A DNA stretch of 64,000 nt. Origin: Haematococcus lacustris. Taxonomy: Eukaryota > Chlorophyta > Chlorophyceae > Chlamydomonadales > Haematococcaceae. The stretch is taken from the NCBI GenBank assembly GCA_030144725.1, contig JASKMD010000009.1, forward strand, positions 3,611,015-3,675,014, written 5' to 3'. Positions within the stretch are counted from its first letter, which is position 1. Every line of letters starts with the position of its first letter. The notes under the pieces are model-generated. The model made no database searches, was not told where the DNA came from, and was given only the letters and a program-made list of their open reading frames with translations. This document shows, one piece after another, positions 22,335-34,499 of this stretch. The position numbers and the translations under genes are program-made.

Positions 22335-24262
22335 ATGGTGGACCTCAGCGGTGGCGGGCGAGGTGTTCCACCTCCAGTATCCAAGGTACTTTGCGCAAGT
22401 GACTGCACGACATGCGCTTCGATGCCCCTCATTCGCCAGCCTGATTTGCTGTGCAGTCTCCGCCCCCAACTGCCGCAGTGACACCGCCGTCGTTGGCGGT
22501 GCAGGCACCCGCACCGCCGACGCTTGCGTCGGTGCAATGCACAGTGGTACCCCCGCTAAATTGCAGCGGACACGGCCAGCGGCAAGGCTGCACCTGCAAT
22601 TGCACGGCTGGCTATGCATCCGATTTTTCAGTAAGTCACGGGCCGCGCGTCTTGCTGCATCCCGAGCCCCGGTCGCCGCAGTTCAGTCCTTTGGTCCTTC
22701 TCGCCCTCCCTCGCTCCGCCGACTGTAGCCACGCTGTGTCTAGCTGTGGCATGGCCGACCAGGGCGAACCAGGCTGACGGGCAAAACATCGCAACACCGC
22801 TATCATCTCTAGGCTATGTTGCACTGTGCACCGCGCTATGGAGCGACCCCCTGTTGTACTGCTCACTGTGCAGAACCTGCTGGATGTGAAGTGGTGTGTG
22901 GAGAGCAGCACTCCTGCCAACAGCAGCACAGGGGGCAGGGATGTGAACCTGGTTGCCATCGGAGGCATTGTCTACAACTCCACTTCACTTGCACCTGACT
23001 CAGGCTCAGGTGTGCCGCTGCTGCTGCAGCTCAACCACCCAGCTCAACCACCCAGCTCTACCATTCAGCTCAGCAACAGCCCCCCTGCACATCCTACAGC
23101 ACTTGTTGGCAGTACTCAGCCAGCCAGCCAACCACATGCTTGCTGCTGCAATACAGTAAAATGCACAACCAGAAGGTATGCAGAAGATAGAGAAAAGCAT
23201 GCCATGCTGTGGCTCACAATGTGGGCTCGGTAGCGTGGGTGTACTCCCAGACCTGCTCACCCACCTGCTGCCCAGCTGCCCAGCCATCTCCCAAGCCCTA
23301 CTCCGCCCCATCTCACTACACCTACCTTCCTTGGCCTGACTCTGCCTGCAGCCAACTTCTTGAGCAAAGCCATCCACACCAAAGCCGGATCCATATCCCT
23401 CGTCCTGCTCCTGGTCGCCCTGCTGGTGGCCATGATGTGGGGCTGCTACCGCTGCCGCCGTGGGAAGCCCTGCTGCTGCTGCTCCGGCCGTACCTGCCTG
23501 GCCTTCCTGACATGTGGCCGCACAAGCTGCAGCGTGCCAACAGCCAGGTACCAGCAACCCTGGGCAGAACCCATGCGCATGGGCAGCTCCCATGCGCATG
23601 GAGTAAGCAGCCATGCAGGCCCCGGCCTCGACCTAAATGCCCAGCACCAGCTGCTGAGCCTGGCTTCCCTGCTGGCAGCCAGGAATGGTCAAAGCAGCAG
23701 CAGCAGCATGGGCAAGTCACCACGCAACTGGGTGCATGGGGCCCCTCCCTGGCCCTTGATCCCACTACCTGGACCCATGACCATGCCCATGCAAGTCATG
23801 CCCATGCAAGCCAGGGCAGGCGACACCACAGCAAGCCCCTTGGTAGCTGCGCTGGCTGCAGCTCTGCAGTACCAGCAGAAGCAGCAGGTGGGGCAGCAGC
23901 AGCAGCAGGTGGGGCAGCAGCAGCAGCAGCAGGGGCGCCTGTCACATGCGCTGCAGCAGCAGCAGCAGCAGCAGGGGCGCCTGTCACATGCGCTGCAGCA
24001 GCAGCAGCAGCAGTGGTCCGGACAGCAGCACCCCAGCTCTGCTGCAGGGCTGGCGCACCCGGCCCCGCAGACCTCCTCTCAGCCTGGCAGACACCAGCCA
24101 GGCCCGTCAGGCAGGGCAGGGCGGCCTGCCAGGCAGCAGCAGTACAGTCAGCACGTCAAGGGGGGGAGCCGGCGCCCCACTGCTGCTGCTGCTGCTGGGT
24201 TGGAGCCCTCACACTGGGGGCTGCAGTTCACCAACCCCCTGGCCCAGGACCCGCCGCACTGA
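22335..24262 (+). CDS. EGF-like, single-TM protein with Gln-rich tail, function unknown
   Basis: Four exons join in phase: 22335-22385, 22457-22630, 22874-23009, 23352-24262, about 423 aa. The N-terminus (MVDLSGGGRGVPPPV...) is Pro-rich, with no classical signal peptide in this model. An EGF-like motif follows (LNCSGHGQRQGCTCNCTAGY), then a segment with sequons (NSST, NST), then a strong transmembrane helix (SISLVLLLVALLVAMMWG). Immediately after the membrane is a CYRCRRGKPCCCC cluster, a potential acylation or metal site. The roughly 250-residue tail has Gln runs and an 18-aa internal repeat (QQQQGRLSHALQ...). An upstream signal-peptide exon may have been missed. It resembles no family that I can name; a surface receptor or wall-associated protein is an inference. 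Confidence 0.6.
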
Positions 24263-26550
24263 GCCAGTGCAGCGAGGCCGTGGCCCCACGCCGCTTTCCA
24301 TGCTGACGGTGCTGCCTATCACGGTATGCTAGCCTGAGCCTTGTTCACAGCTGCAGCAGGGGCTCACAGCAGGTGGATGGTGACAGGCTAGCACCGTAAC
24401 CTAGCCTGAGCCACCAAGGCCACCAAGGCCACCAAGACCACCAAGGGCCAACAGCTACCCTGGCGCCACAGCTCACAGCAGGCGTGTGATCAGGCGCATG
24501 GCAACAGGCCTACCCATATCACCCACATCACCCACGTCACACATTACACTCCCCCTTGGCTGTGGAGATGATGTGAACAGCCATGGCAGCAGTGGCACGG
24601 CAAGCCTGATTGCCATCCTGGTATGGCATGCAGTGGTAGGCCTGATCGCCAGCCTGGCACAGCTGCTTGGCTTTCACAGCCTGCATGCTCCCCTCTAGCC
24701 GCTTGTCAGCAGCAGGTGTGTATTCTCACTGCTGCTGCTGCGGTTCACACGGACCTGGGTGGAGGGGTTGTCCAGAAACTGAATCTTGCCGACGCGCCGG
24801 GGGTCTGTTAACGCGGTCTTGTACTTCACCAGCATGTAACAACCGCCTGGGCCTGGCTGCTGCAGCCACATGACTCATCCACAGGTGGGGAGTGCGATGC
24901 TGGGCCTGGCTGCTGCACGTTTCTGGGTTTGTAGTGGACTGTTTTCTAAGCTCTTGGGGGGGTAGTGCGATGCTGAGCTGAGACTTGCAGAAGACCCACA
25001 TGCAGAGATTCTGTAAAAATTCATATATGATGACAATGCATGCAAGGCCGTCAGACCAGCAGGGACACTAATGTGTGTATAATGGGCTCTTCAACCTCGC
25101 AGACCAGGCAGCGCATTGTCGCAGTGATCCTCCTCATCCTCATCCTCCTCATCGTCGTCCTTGTCATTACTCAGCGCCATTAACATCAGCGCACACATCA
25201 ACAGAAGCGCAGGCATCAGCGAACTAGGAGCAGCCACACACTAGCTCAAGTTTGTGATAAGACAGTGCGACACCTATGGATTGTTGACAAGGCCTAGTTG
25301 CATGCCCCTATGCAAGCACAGTCGTGCAGTGATGGAAGTACACAGGCAGCAGCACAGTGGTCTGGGCTGAGCCAGCTTGCTCCTGGTCTCCAGAGCCTGA
25401 CCGGGTCAAGCTGGGACAGGGACAGATTAGCTGACAGCTGCTGAGCCAGCTGGTGCAGCTCCACAGCCAGGCGGCTGCAGGGCTCAGCGTCCCCACAGGG
25501 GTGATGCCAGGCAGCCCAGCAGGAGCACAGTGGTCTGGAGCAAGAGGTGAGGCACTGCTGTCAGGGCAGGGGAGGGGGTGGCTGGGGGCTGTGTGGCTGT
25601 ACTGCGGCTAAGGTCACCAGCTGGGGGTTTGTCCTTGATGGCTTGCATGGCAAGTGGCATGGCAAGTGGTCCAGCAGCAGCGTCCAACCGTACTGCAAGC
25701 CACAGCCCAGACAGGTCAGGCACTTGAAGACACGGGTGAAGAACTGGTGCAGGCAGCGTGTGTGAGGCAGCTCAGGCCCAGGCAGCGACCCTGCCTCTGA
25801 GGCTCTGACCCCAGGCACATGGCAGGGAGCTCAGCAGCTGGCCTGGACATTAAATGCCGCGGCTCAACTGGTGCAGGCGGCAGGTGCAAAGAAGAGCTGC
25901 CGGGCACTGTCTGCAGAACAAGGGGCCTGGTTGCACATGGTGAAGGTATATGCCCTACTGCTTGCGCTTGCAGCAGTGGCTCCGGCTTCAAGCACAGGGC
26001 CAAGACACTGGCTGAGGTGTAGACGTGGTGGTCTTGTCAAGCATGTTGTCACTAAAACAAGGAGCTAGCTACCATAAGAAGGCTGACTGTAGCTGCTGGG
26101 GGGCATCAAGGGACGGGGTTGGAGGCAGAAGAGCGCCTGAGTCAGCCCCCTCTCCCCTCCCTCTCCCCTCCCTCTCCCCTCCCTCTTCCTCTCTCCTCCT
26201 CTAGGTCAGAAGCGTGACCGGCCGTTCAACGATGGTGAGAGCCAGTGAGGGTGAAAGCCAGTGAGTGTTGAAATGATACCGACATACAGTGGCCTCTTTT
26301 GTGCGGGGTCGCTCATGTACCCAGCTGTCAAGCGACAGTGAAAGCTATAAGGGTTGGATCAGGACAACACAGTAAGCCGCAAACATTGGCCGCTGCCTAC
26401 CCATTCCCAGCCCTTCCCCTGCTGCAACTGGGAGTTGGGGATGACCTAGCGGCATGCGCATGGGCGGCATGGGCACGCACGGGTGTGCACACTCGCCCCC
26501 ACCCCAGACCACCCCTACCTACTACCCTTGCTTTGCGTCCCTGCATGAAG
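24263..26550. other. Gene-free region
   Basis: No supported exon. It contains short 'gccaccaag' tandem units near 24412-24450, CTC/GTC tracts near 25121-25160 and a 'cctctcccctc' run at about 26148-26193. Confidence 0.5.
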
Positions 26551-26582
26551 ATTACCAACCCCATGTTGGGACATCATGAACG

Positions 26583-26735
26583 CCTAGCCTCGACCTTACA
26601 CCAAGGGGGTGCTGCTTGCCAATTCTCGTCAGTCAGTCAGCCTGGTTGGACAAGGTACTAGCCCCGCACAAGATACACACCCACACAGCACATACCCCCA
26701 CACAGGGTACAATGTAGCTTGGGTGCACGAGGTAC
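26583..26735. repeat. Dispersed repeat (inverted copy of 10826-10984)
   Basis: Reverse complement of the repeat upstream of LHCB7, starting at 'cgcctagcctcgacctta'. Confidence 0.75.
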
Positions 26736-26919
26736 TCATCTTCACCTCCATCTTCACCTCCACCTCCTCCTTCACCTCCATCTCCACCTCCATCTTCACC
26801 TACACCTCCATGTTCACCTCCACCTTCTTCTTCACCTCCATCTCCACCTGCATTTTCACCTCCACCTCCATGTTCACCTCCAACTCCTTCTTCACCTACA
26901 CCTGCATCTCCATCAGCCC

Positions 26920-27150
26920 CCCCTTCATGCTCAGCCTTTGACCCTCCCCCTCCTGCCTCCCTTAGCCCCTCACCCACCTGGACCCCTCGTTGGTCACCCT
27001 ACCTCCTCCAGCCCCCCTTCATGCTCAGCCTTTGACCCTCCCCCTCCTACCTCCCTTAGCCCCTCCCCCACCTGGACCCCTCGTTGGTCACCCTACCTCC
27101 TCCAGCCCTGCTTCAAGATCAGCCTTTGACCCTCCTGCCTCCCTTAGCCC
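26920..27150. repeat. Tandem repeat, unit about 95 bp
   Basis: About 2.4 units of 'cccttcatgctcagcctttg...ccctcgttggtcaccctacctcctccag', with high identity between units. It follows directly on the TTCACCTCCA array. Confidence 0.85.
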
Positions 27151-27587
27151 GTGTCATAGTATTTACCTCTTCTCGATAAGCTCCTTTTCCTTTGGTCCCC
27201 GAGTTCTCTTCTCCTAGTTGGTTCGCTCTTTATCTTTACGTTCAGTTTAACTCTTCAGCTTTCTACCTTTGGAGGTTGGCTTGTTTCCATCCAAGCCCTG
27301 CCTCCTCAGTGTAACAACCACTACTACTACTAGCCCCACTGTGGTGGAGTGGGTGGCCTGACCCTGTCGACCTACCCTGGACCCCTTTGACCTCATTGGG
27401 TCACTCAGAAGCCCCCAACATGGAGTTGGTAATCTTCATGCAAATACTCATTCAATACTGCACCGTTTTTGATAGCGTTTATCACTCTGGCAGCCGCGAA
27501 TTAGTGCACGTCTACTGGCAAGCGGCGTTCATCTTGCAAGTGAGGCCATGCCGGTCACCCCTCCCGTTGGACCCCCCCCCCCATGTT

Positions 27588-27757
27588 GGCGCAAATCAGG
27601 CAATCAGCCCTAGGCAGCACAAGTGGTAGTAGCACCTTTTCACCCACCACCGCTGGAACATTTGGCGCCTGCCTTAGGCTTTTGCTAGTTGCACAGGGCA
27701 GCTTTAGCCTCCTTGCAAGGTTTATCAATGCATGCAGGGTTGGCAGGACACCGGGGG
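27588..27757. repeat. Dispersed repeat (also at 38127-38317)
   Basis: The 'gcaaatcaggcaatcagccctaggcagcacaagtggtagtag...' segment, ending in 'tatcaatgcatgcagggttggcagg', is shared with 38127-38317. On the minus strand the second copy reads as a basic peptide (ITKVRQMLQRWLKRFYYHL) just upstream of the decayed Fanzor, so this may be an N-terminal or 5' Fanzor region; unproven. Confidence 0.65.
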
Positions 27758-28019
27758 GCAGTCATCAGCCTCTGGCCCTCCCCCTCCCCCCCTACCATTG
27801 GCACTATCACGTTTTGAGGTAGCGCTCCAGGACCCTCTCCTTTTCACCCTCTTTTCAATGTAAATCTCAGCGTTATGAAGCAGGTGTTTGTTGTTGGGAT
27901 GTCTTGTGTTGGGTTGACCATCGTCGTAAGCCACACACACACTGGGTGAGTTCTAGAATTCTGTACTAGGTTGGCATTATATATGTGCGTGGTATATGTG
28001 CGGCTTCAAAAACATGGCA

Positions 28020-28220
28020 CCGGCTACATGGCAGCAGCAGGAGCGGCGGCAGCGGGAGCAGCAGCGGCGGGTGCAGCGGGAGCGGGAGCAGCTGGTGTGG
28101 CTGGCGCGGCAGCAGCAGCAGCAGCAGCGGGAGCGGCAGCAGCGGGAACAGTAAGAGCGGGAGCAGGTGGCGCGGGTGGCGCGGTGTTGCTGGAGCAGCA
28201 GCTGAAGCGTGAGCTGCTGA
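28020..28220. repeat. GCAGCGGGA-type low-complexity tract
   Basis: Imperfect GCAGCRGGM units, probably non-coding. They would encode Ala/Gly-rich or Gln/Arg-rich peptides depending on frame. Confidence 0.8.
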
Positions 28221-28925
28221 CACTGCAATACATGAAACAATGCTGCGGATGCAGCGGCAGGCGTAGTGGGTTGCTGGTTGCACGGTTAGGTGGTTACAAT
28301 ATGTTTCGGCTGCTACGCGACAATTATTGAATGCAGGCCGACCCAGCGCTTCCTACCGTCTCTTCCTGCTTCAGCCATTATGCGCACGAACAGTCTGAGG
28401 CAAAGCTAGAGCGGGCTTGACTTGTGCTTTGACCGACGCAAGCCCACGCGGGTTGTAACCTAACCCTGGCGTTGTCGGCGCATTAGACCTGACTGACCTC
28501 TTGACTGACAAACGACGCTGGTCAGCGCAACAATGGCTTCCTTGACTGTACAGCTCGCGCAAATGGCGCTCAACAAGGTGAGGGTGTATGCTATCACGTT
28601 ACTGATTTGATGTCGCTGGTGTATACGCTCATTTACCCACGCGCTGAGAAGTAGAGTTAATCGTAGTGCATGTTTGCGATTGAGTGTTCGCACGCTGCGC
28701 TTCGCCCCCGCTAATCCCGTGACCGCCAGTCCAGACCCAATGGTGTAGCAGCTGGGTCTCCTGGGTGTTTTCATTGCTGCTGTGTTGACCGGTCGCAGGT
28801 CGATCATGATGGAGTATGCAACCCACTTGCAAGCCATCGTAGCCAGCCTTGTGAAGGTGACATGCTCAGATACAGAACCCAACCATCGACAATGCAGCTG
28901 ACGATGAGTTGGTTTTGCTCGCACG

Positions 28926-31626
28926 ATGTCGTCTGTAGAAGCGAGCGGCGGTTGCAATCCATCGGCAGCATTGCCGATTGATTTACACGATGGGTTGCAA
29001 GCCAGCATGGATTCGACGGTGGACAGCCAGAAGCCTGCCTCACAAAAGCCTAATGCAGCATCTGGGGTCCAAGACAAATCCACTCAACTCCCGTGTTTCG
29101 ACTTCACCAAGGGCCAATGCCTGCGAGGTGACACTTGTCGTTACTCTCATGACCTCAGTACCATTGTGACCTTCAACTCCAAGGAAAAGGGTAAGCCCCC
29201 TAAAGTCTGCGTGACTGATGATGCGACGTCAACTCTGACAGAACCTTTTCATGCACAGTTTGCACACAGCACAGGCACAAGTTACAGCTTATGACGCAAG
29301 TACACATATGGCTTGCAGGAATATGCTTTGACTACCTTCGCAACCAGTGCCACCGAGGTCTCCTGTGCCGATTCAGTCATGATCTATCCCACATTGCCCA
29401 GCAATGTCAAGTTACTGGTCCCAACAAAGGCCGCTCCACCGCTGTGTAAGCCAATATGTCAGACTTGCAGTTTGCTGGTTGTTGTGGTCCATCCCCGTAC
29501 ATACCTACACTGCCCATCTCATGATTGCCCACAGGTGCTATGATTTTGTCAAGGGAGTGTGCCAGCGTGGTGATGAGTGTCGCTACTCCCATGACCTCCG
29601 GCTCATTGCCAGCACAGCTCGGGGAGGCACTCAGAGCCAGAAGTCAGGCGAACTGTGCTACGACTACCTCAGGTTTGTGTGCTGCACCATTTATACCTGC
29701 TTAGCCCTACACAAGCCTCTGCTATGTAGCAAGGGCTGTGTTTGCCATGCCGCAGGGGTCGCTGCACCAGAGGAAACAACTGCAAGTACTCACACGCCAG
29801 CTCAAGCATTGCTCAGAATTCTGCGTTCTTGTGTCCAGAACATGCCACTGGGTTTGATATGTTTGTGCAAAGCGCACCCAGCCATGGACCCTCCCACATG
29901 CACTCGCTGTCAGACGGACTGCACGGGGGCCTACCCACCCATGGATCTGTGATGCCATTCCCTCGAGATCTAGGAGGAGTGGCCCACAATGGCCCCCACT
30001 TGGCGAATGCTATCTCGGCCAGTGGTTCACCCAAGGCTGGGGCTGTACAATACAACAACAGGTGATCTTAGGCTGCATCAGTGTCAGAATGTGTACGTCT
30101 CAGTTGCTCTGCATTCTTCACTGTGTGTAACTGATGGCAAAGTGACCCATTCAGAGAGCACTCTGCACTGCAGGCCCTCCCTGCCGTATGCAGCTGACAA
30201 CGACATTAGGTATGAGCATGATGAACCCTACAGCACCGATTGTGATGCAGGCAGTTGTTCACTGAGTGCCTTCCCTGTGTGGTTTTGCTCCGCAGACGTC
30301 CTGACCAGCCCATCTCTGGCTCCATTCCATCCCACAAGCTGCATAGCCTGCCTCCCCAGTTCCCAACCCTGCCCCGCCCCAGCCAAGGCTACGATCCAGG
30401 TCCTGGCAACGCACAGCAGGTCAGCCAGGGCCTGGCCAGCAAGAGCAACTTTGAAGCCCAGCCTGATGCTTTCCCTCATTTCCACCACCAACAAGTGGAC
30501 CAAGCCAGCCAGCAAATGCACCCCTACGGCCACCGTCACCAGCATGCCCAGCAGCAGCAGCATCGTCAACTGCCCTACCCTGGTAAGGCGCCAGGGCTGT
30601 ATAGCGCAACACACTTGCTGTGCCGGACAGCACCTGTCAGGGCCAGCTTCAACCCGTCCAGGAAGAAGTGTGCTTATGTGTTGGGGCTGCTACTGTGGAA
30701 AGCCACCCGGCATTATGGCTCACTGGGGCAGCACCTGTCAGAGTCAACCATTTGACTGTGCCCTGCCTGCAGGGCATGTGTATGGGGGTGACAGCGAGCA
30801 CATGGCCCAAGGCATGCTAAGGTCCCACTCAGCGCCTCACCCCCTGGCCACGGGGTTTGGAGTGACTCCCCTGTCTGTCTCCGCCATCATCTCCAGCCTT
30901 GGCAATGCCCACCCCCAGTTCCTCGCAGAAACACTGGCTGGGTTGGCTGCTGCTGCACAAGCCCAAGCGCAGCAGGTGCGGTGAACCCTATACTAGAGAT
31001 CACCTGAAAAACCAGATCCACCACCTCATGTCTGCAACATGGGCCACTACTACCATATCATGGGCCATTCTTGTTGTATTGTGGACTTTGTGTGCACTTG
31101 TGTTTGTTTGCAGACGCATGCCCACCATGGCATGCCTGGTCCAGGCGCTGCCCAGTCCTCTCACCGCCTCCCGCCACGAGCTCCTATGCCAATGGCCCCT
31201 CCCCACCCCCCTACTCAGTACTACGTCGCCAGTCACACTCCAGGCCATGCAGCAGAGGATGCAAAGAGCCTGCCGTGCAGCAAGCCAAGCAGTGGTCTGA
31301 CCACCGCCAGCTCTTCGCCAGTGGCTGGCCAGGGCTCATGCCCCCAGCCCATCCCTCCCCGCCACAACCCCTCGTCCCAGTCCTCCTCCTCGTGGAGCGC
31401 CTCCCTCCCCAGGCAGCTGGCAGCAGGCACGGCCAGCAGCAACTGCGTTGGATGGGCGCTGAGCGGAGTGGACAGTCCCTCTGGTCCCCTGGGCGCCTTG
31501 GAGGGCCTCCTGCCAGGGCCCCAGGTGCCCCCTCCCCCTCCTGCTGTGCGTGCTCCGCTGTCCTCAACAGCCCAGCTGGTGCCTGACTTGCTTCCCTTGC
31601 TAAAGGAGATTTGGAACAAGCCCTGA
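28926..31626 (+). CDS. Protein with four CCCH zinc fingers, probable RNA-binding protein
   Basis: Seven exons join in phase: 28926-29190, 29319-29445, 29535-29672, 29756-30061, 30296-30582, 30773-30975, 31114-31626, about 612 aa. Four C-x7-C-x5-C-x3-H fingers lie in the first half: CFDFTKGQCLRGDTCRYSH, CFDYLRNQCHRGLLCRFSH, CYDFVKGVCQRGDECRYSH and CYDYLRGRCTRGNNCKYSH. CCCH fingers of this spacing usually bind single-stranded RNA in mRNA processing or decay. The C-terminal 350 residues are disordered, rich in His, Gln, Pro and Ser. A short ATG-initiated stretch at 28532-28576 before a gtgagg donor may be 5' UTR or an uORF, because it does not join in frame. A TGTAA lies near 31974. Confidence 0.85.
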
Positions 31627-33085
31627 TGTGGCCTGATCAGGCATCGTGGGCAAGTGGCAGGCCGCATGCAGGCATTGGCAGTAGATGAGGCTGGGGCTTT
31701 GCAGGGGGGGTGGGGGGGGGGAACTCATCCTGCACTATTAAGCATCCACCAGGTCATGCACCAGCTATTGGCTGCTTGCTCATCATGTTGTGCAATCTCA
31801 ATGCATCTAACCGCCTTGGCGAGGAGCCTCAGAGGAGTCTGGTAAAGCCAGCAGACCTGTACGACCTCGCGGCCTTGGAGTAAGGCACCTTTAACAAGCC
31901 CACACCCTCACAAGGTGTCCTGAAGCTGTGTCATGAAGTTGTGGGTGGGTGGGTGGGTGGGTGGGTGGGTGAGCTGTAACTCCACCAGGGTCACTCATCA
32001 TTACCACTAGCTTGTCTGTTCTACGCGTCTGATTCCTAGTAACTGAGGAGGTCACCCAGCATGGCTCAGCAGGTGCTTCTCAGCTGCCAAGCTGCCTGGA
32101 AGGTCAGTGTATAGCCATTTGTGCAGACATGGGACTTGCACCAGGGAGGGGGAGGAAGCTGTTATGAAGCTGTGCATTGTCTTTGGCTTTCCGTGCAGAG
32201 GGTTTGAGCAAAAGAGGTTAGGTAGCCGGCACTGTTATGAAGGGGTAGGAGGGGGCAGCAAGCTTGCGGGGCAGTGCCTGCAAACCGTACTATTGTGCCC
32301 GCAAGCATTCCATGTGCATGAGGCCTTGTAGAGTATATGTCAGCGTGCGTCCTCCTCTGTCAGGACTGTCAATTACCGCTTGGATTGCTCAGGGCCTGAT
32401 GTCTTTCTCGTCATGTGTCTGTGCAGAGGCAGTGCAGAGAGGTGTTGGGAGTGTGGCATTGGGGGTAGGATGTGCTACATGCTTGGTTGCCATGGTGATG
32501 ATGGGCATGGCGCCAGTCGCAGGCGGCCGCCATGGAGCATTGTGGAAAGCAAGAGGTTACACAGCTTTGGGTTGGCAGGACTGCAACTCTTTGAATGTCG
32601 CCCATTTTGTCTCGAGGGGTTTTCAATTACCTTGGTGATGTAGCTTGGTGATGTGTGCGGTCGACCTTGGGTGGGCAGCTTTTCGTGACCTGATGATGCC
32701 TGCATGGACTATAGGAAAGTAATGCTTCTTAGTCTATGAATCATAGACAATGGCGCATGGATGACTTGCTGAAGATACTACGCCCCGGCAGGGGCAGTGA
32801 GGTGTTGCCTTGTTTGAGGGCATGTAAGGGTCTGTGTTGGTGTGGCAGGGGCAGTGAGGTGGGACGAACCGTCAGCCTTGTTGTGAGGGCACATAGGGGT
32901 CGTTGTGTGTCGTGCTTCCTGCCTGAAGGTTAGGTGGCTTACGCTTAAGCCGTCAGCCGTTAGGCTGCTTGGCCGCCCTCCCCCTCTAGGGGTTCGGGAC
33001 TTTCTGTAACGCACTTCAAAGCAAGGTGCACAAACAAAGGCGCACATAGGCTCAACATGAAGTCATGCAAGTTCTCATTATTGTT
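31627..33085. other. Spacer and LINE 3' flank
   Basis: Contains a G-rich run near 31706, a (TGGG)n run at about 31941-31970 and no supported exon. The LINE 3' UTR probably covers about 32930-33085. Confidence 0.5.
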
Positions 33086-34499
33086 CTAGAAAGTCATGGC
33101 AAACTCCACCTGCTGCCGGATGGAACTCGTGGCAGTGCACTCAAAGATGAAATGCATGGCGTCATCCACTACCCCCTCTGTGCATCTTGTGCATGTGCGA
33201 TCAATAAAAGTTACCCCCTCAAACCGAGCCTTCTCCACCCTCAGACCGCTGTTGCCTAACCTGAACCTAGTCAAGCTCATGCACCCCCCATCAGCTCTCT
33301 AGCGGCAAGCTGGAACTGAGCACTCCAGCTGGCCTGACATCTCCTGCCTAACTCCACATCTGCCTTGATCACCCTCATTAGCAGGTCACTGTGAGATAGT
33401 TTGGCAGTGTTCCAGAACTTGCAAGCAGCCCTAAGCCAGTAAAGTTGGTGGGGCAGCTGCCCCAACTCATGCAGCACCATCAGGCCTGACACTGAACTAC
33501 GTACCCTGGCAGCAAACCTGAGAAAGCTGAGCATGCGTGTTTGCACTGGGTTGGAGAGCTGCATACCGTGCCCAAGGAAGGCAGTGCCCCATACCTGGCT
33601 GCCATACAGCCCTAAGGGGAGCACGAACGCTCTGATGAGGTACGAACGCTCTGCTGGACCCCATACTCTCTAGCACGCTTGCACGCCTGGCGCATGGCGA
33701 GGAACATGCCAGCCCTCATATGAGTGGCAGCAAAAGCAGGGGTGGCGCTTCGGTTGAAGTGCATGCCTAAGTACTTGAACTCTCTCACCAAAGGCTAGGT
33801 GCTCTCACCAAAGGCTAGGTGCTGCAGTTTGTGAGTTGCTGTCAGACCAGCCGCTGCAACCTGTGGGGCGAGGTGCTCACCAGGGTCAGGTCATCAGCAT
33901 ACATGAAGTGGGTGACAGGTGTGCCTTGCACCCTCACAACATCAACAGGGCCTAGGTACTCCTTACTAATGTCGTGAACATAGAGAGCAAACAGGAGTGG
34001 GCTGATGGGGCAGCCTTGCTTGACACCTTGGTCCGGAGTCACTGGGAGGGTGCGGTGGGGGCCATCTATCCCTATACATATCATCCCTATACATATCATC
34101 CCTATACAGACCCTCCAGGCAGGCAAGCAAGGGTTGTGGCAGCTTGACCCCAACCCGCAAGTGCTCCCACAATTGTTGTCGAGGTATGTGATCGTAGGCC
34201 TGTTTGAAGTCAATGAAGGCAGTGAAAAGCTTGCGGTGCTTGGCATCTGCGCTGGCCTTTTGAGCATGGACAAGATGGCGGAGAATGAACATGGGTTGCA
34301 TGGTGCTGCGTCCTAGGATGAACCCAAACCGCTCAGCTGGCAGCACTTTGTGTGCCATGCACCAGGCAGTCAGCACGTGTCGCAAGACGTTAGCATACAG
34401 GCGGTACAACACACTACTCACAGCAAGCATTCTGTACTTGTTGGGGTTTGTAGGGTCTGTGTCCTCGAAGAGGGGGCTGATTCTAGCTACCTTCCAAGC
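33086..34499 (-). mobile_element. LINE copy 1, 3' part of ORF2 (decayed)
   Basis: Reverse-transcriptase ORF2 of a non-LTR retrotransposon, read on the minus strand. Seen in order: AWKVARISPLF, FGFILGRSTMQPMF, AFIDFKQAYDHIP, GVKQGCPISPLLFALYVHDI, FMYADDLTLVS (YADD catalytic box), YGSQVWGTAF, and the terminal CTRCTEGVVDDAMHFIFEC Cys/His motif. It is broken: several frames, a triplicated 'catccctatacatat' unit near 34075 (reads YRDDM repeats), and direct duplications near 33635 and 33790. Its upstream part continues at 36016 beyond a Fanzor insertion. Confidence 0.9.

Larger units (their letters stand above)
26551..27446. repeat. Segment bounded by inverted 29-bp repeats
   Basis: TGCATGAAGATTACCAACCC (continuing CATGTTGGG) at 26551-26579 is mirrored by a near-perfect reverse complement at about 27418-27446. 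The same inverted pair bounds 38652-39158. Inside lie the inverted copy of the 10826-10984 repeat, a (TTCACCTCCA)-type tandem array (about 26735-26905) and a 95-bp tandem repeat (about 26920-27150). The repeat end is itself palindromic (CCAAC...GTTGG). Confidence 0.6.

Noticed and set aside
28532..28576. Upstream coding exon (MASLTVQLAQMALNK) for the CCCH gene
   Set aside because: It has a good donor, but no acceptor joins it in frame to the exon starting at 28926. Treated as 5' UTR or uORF.
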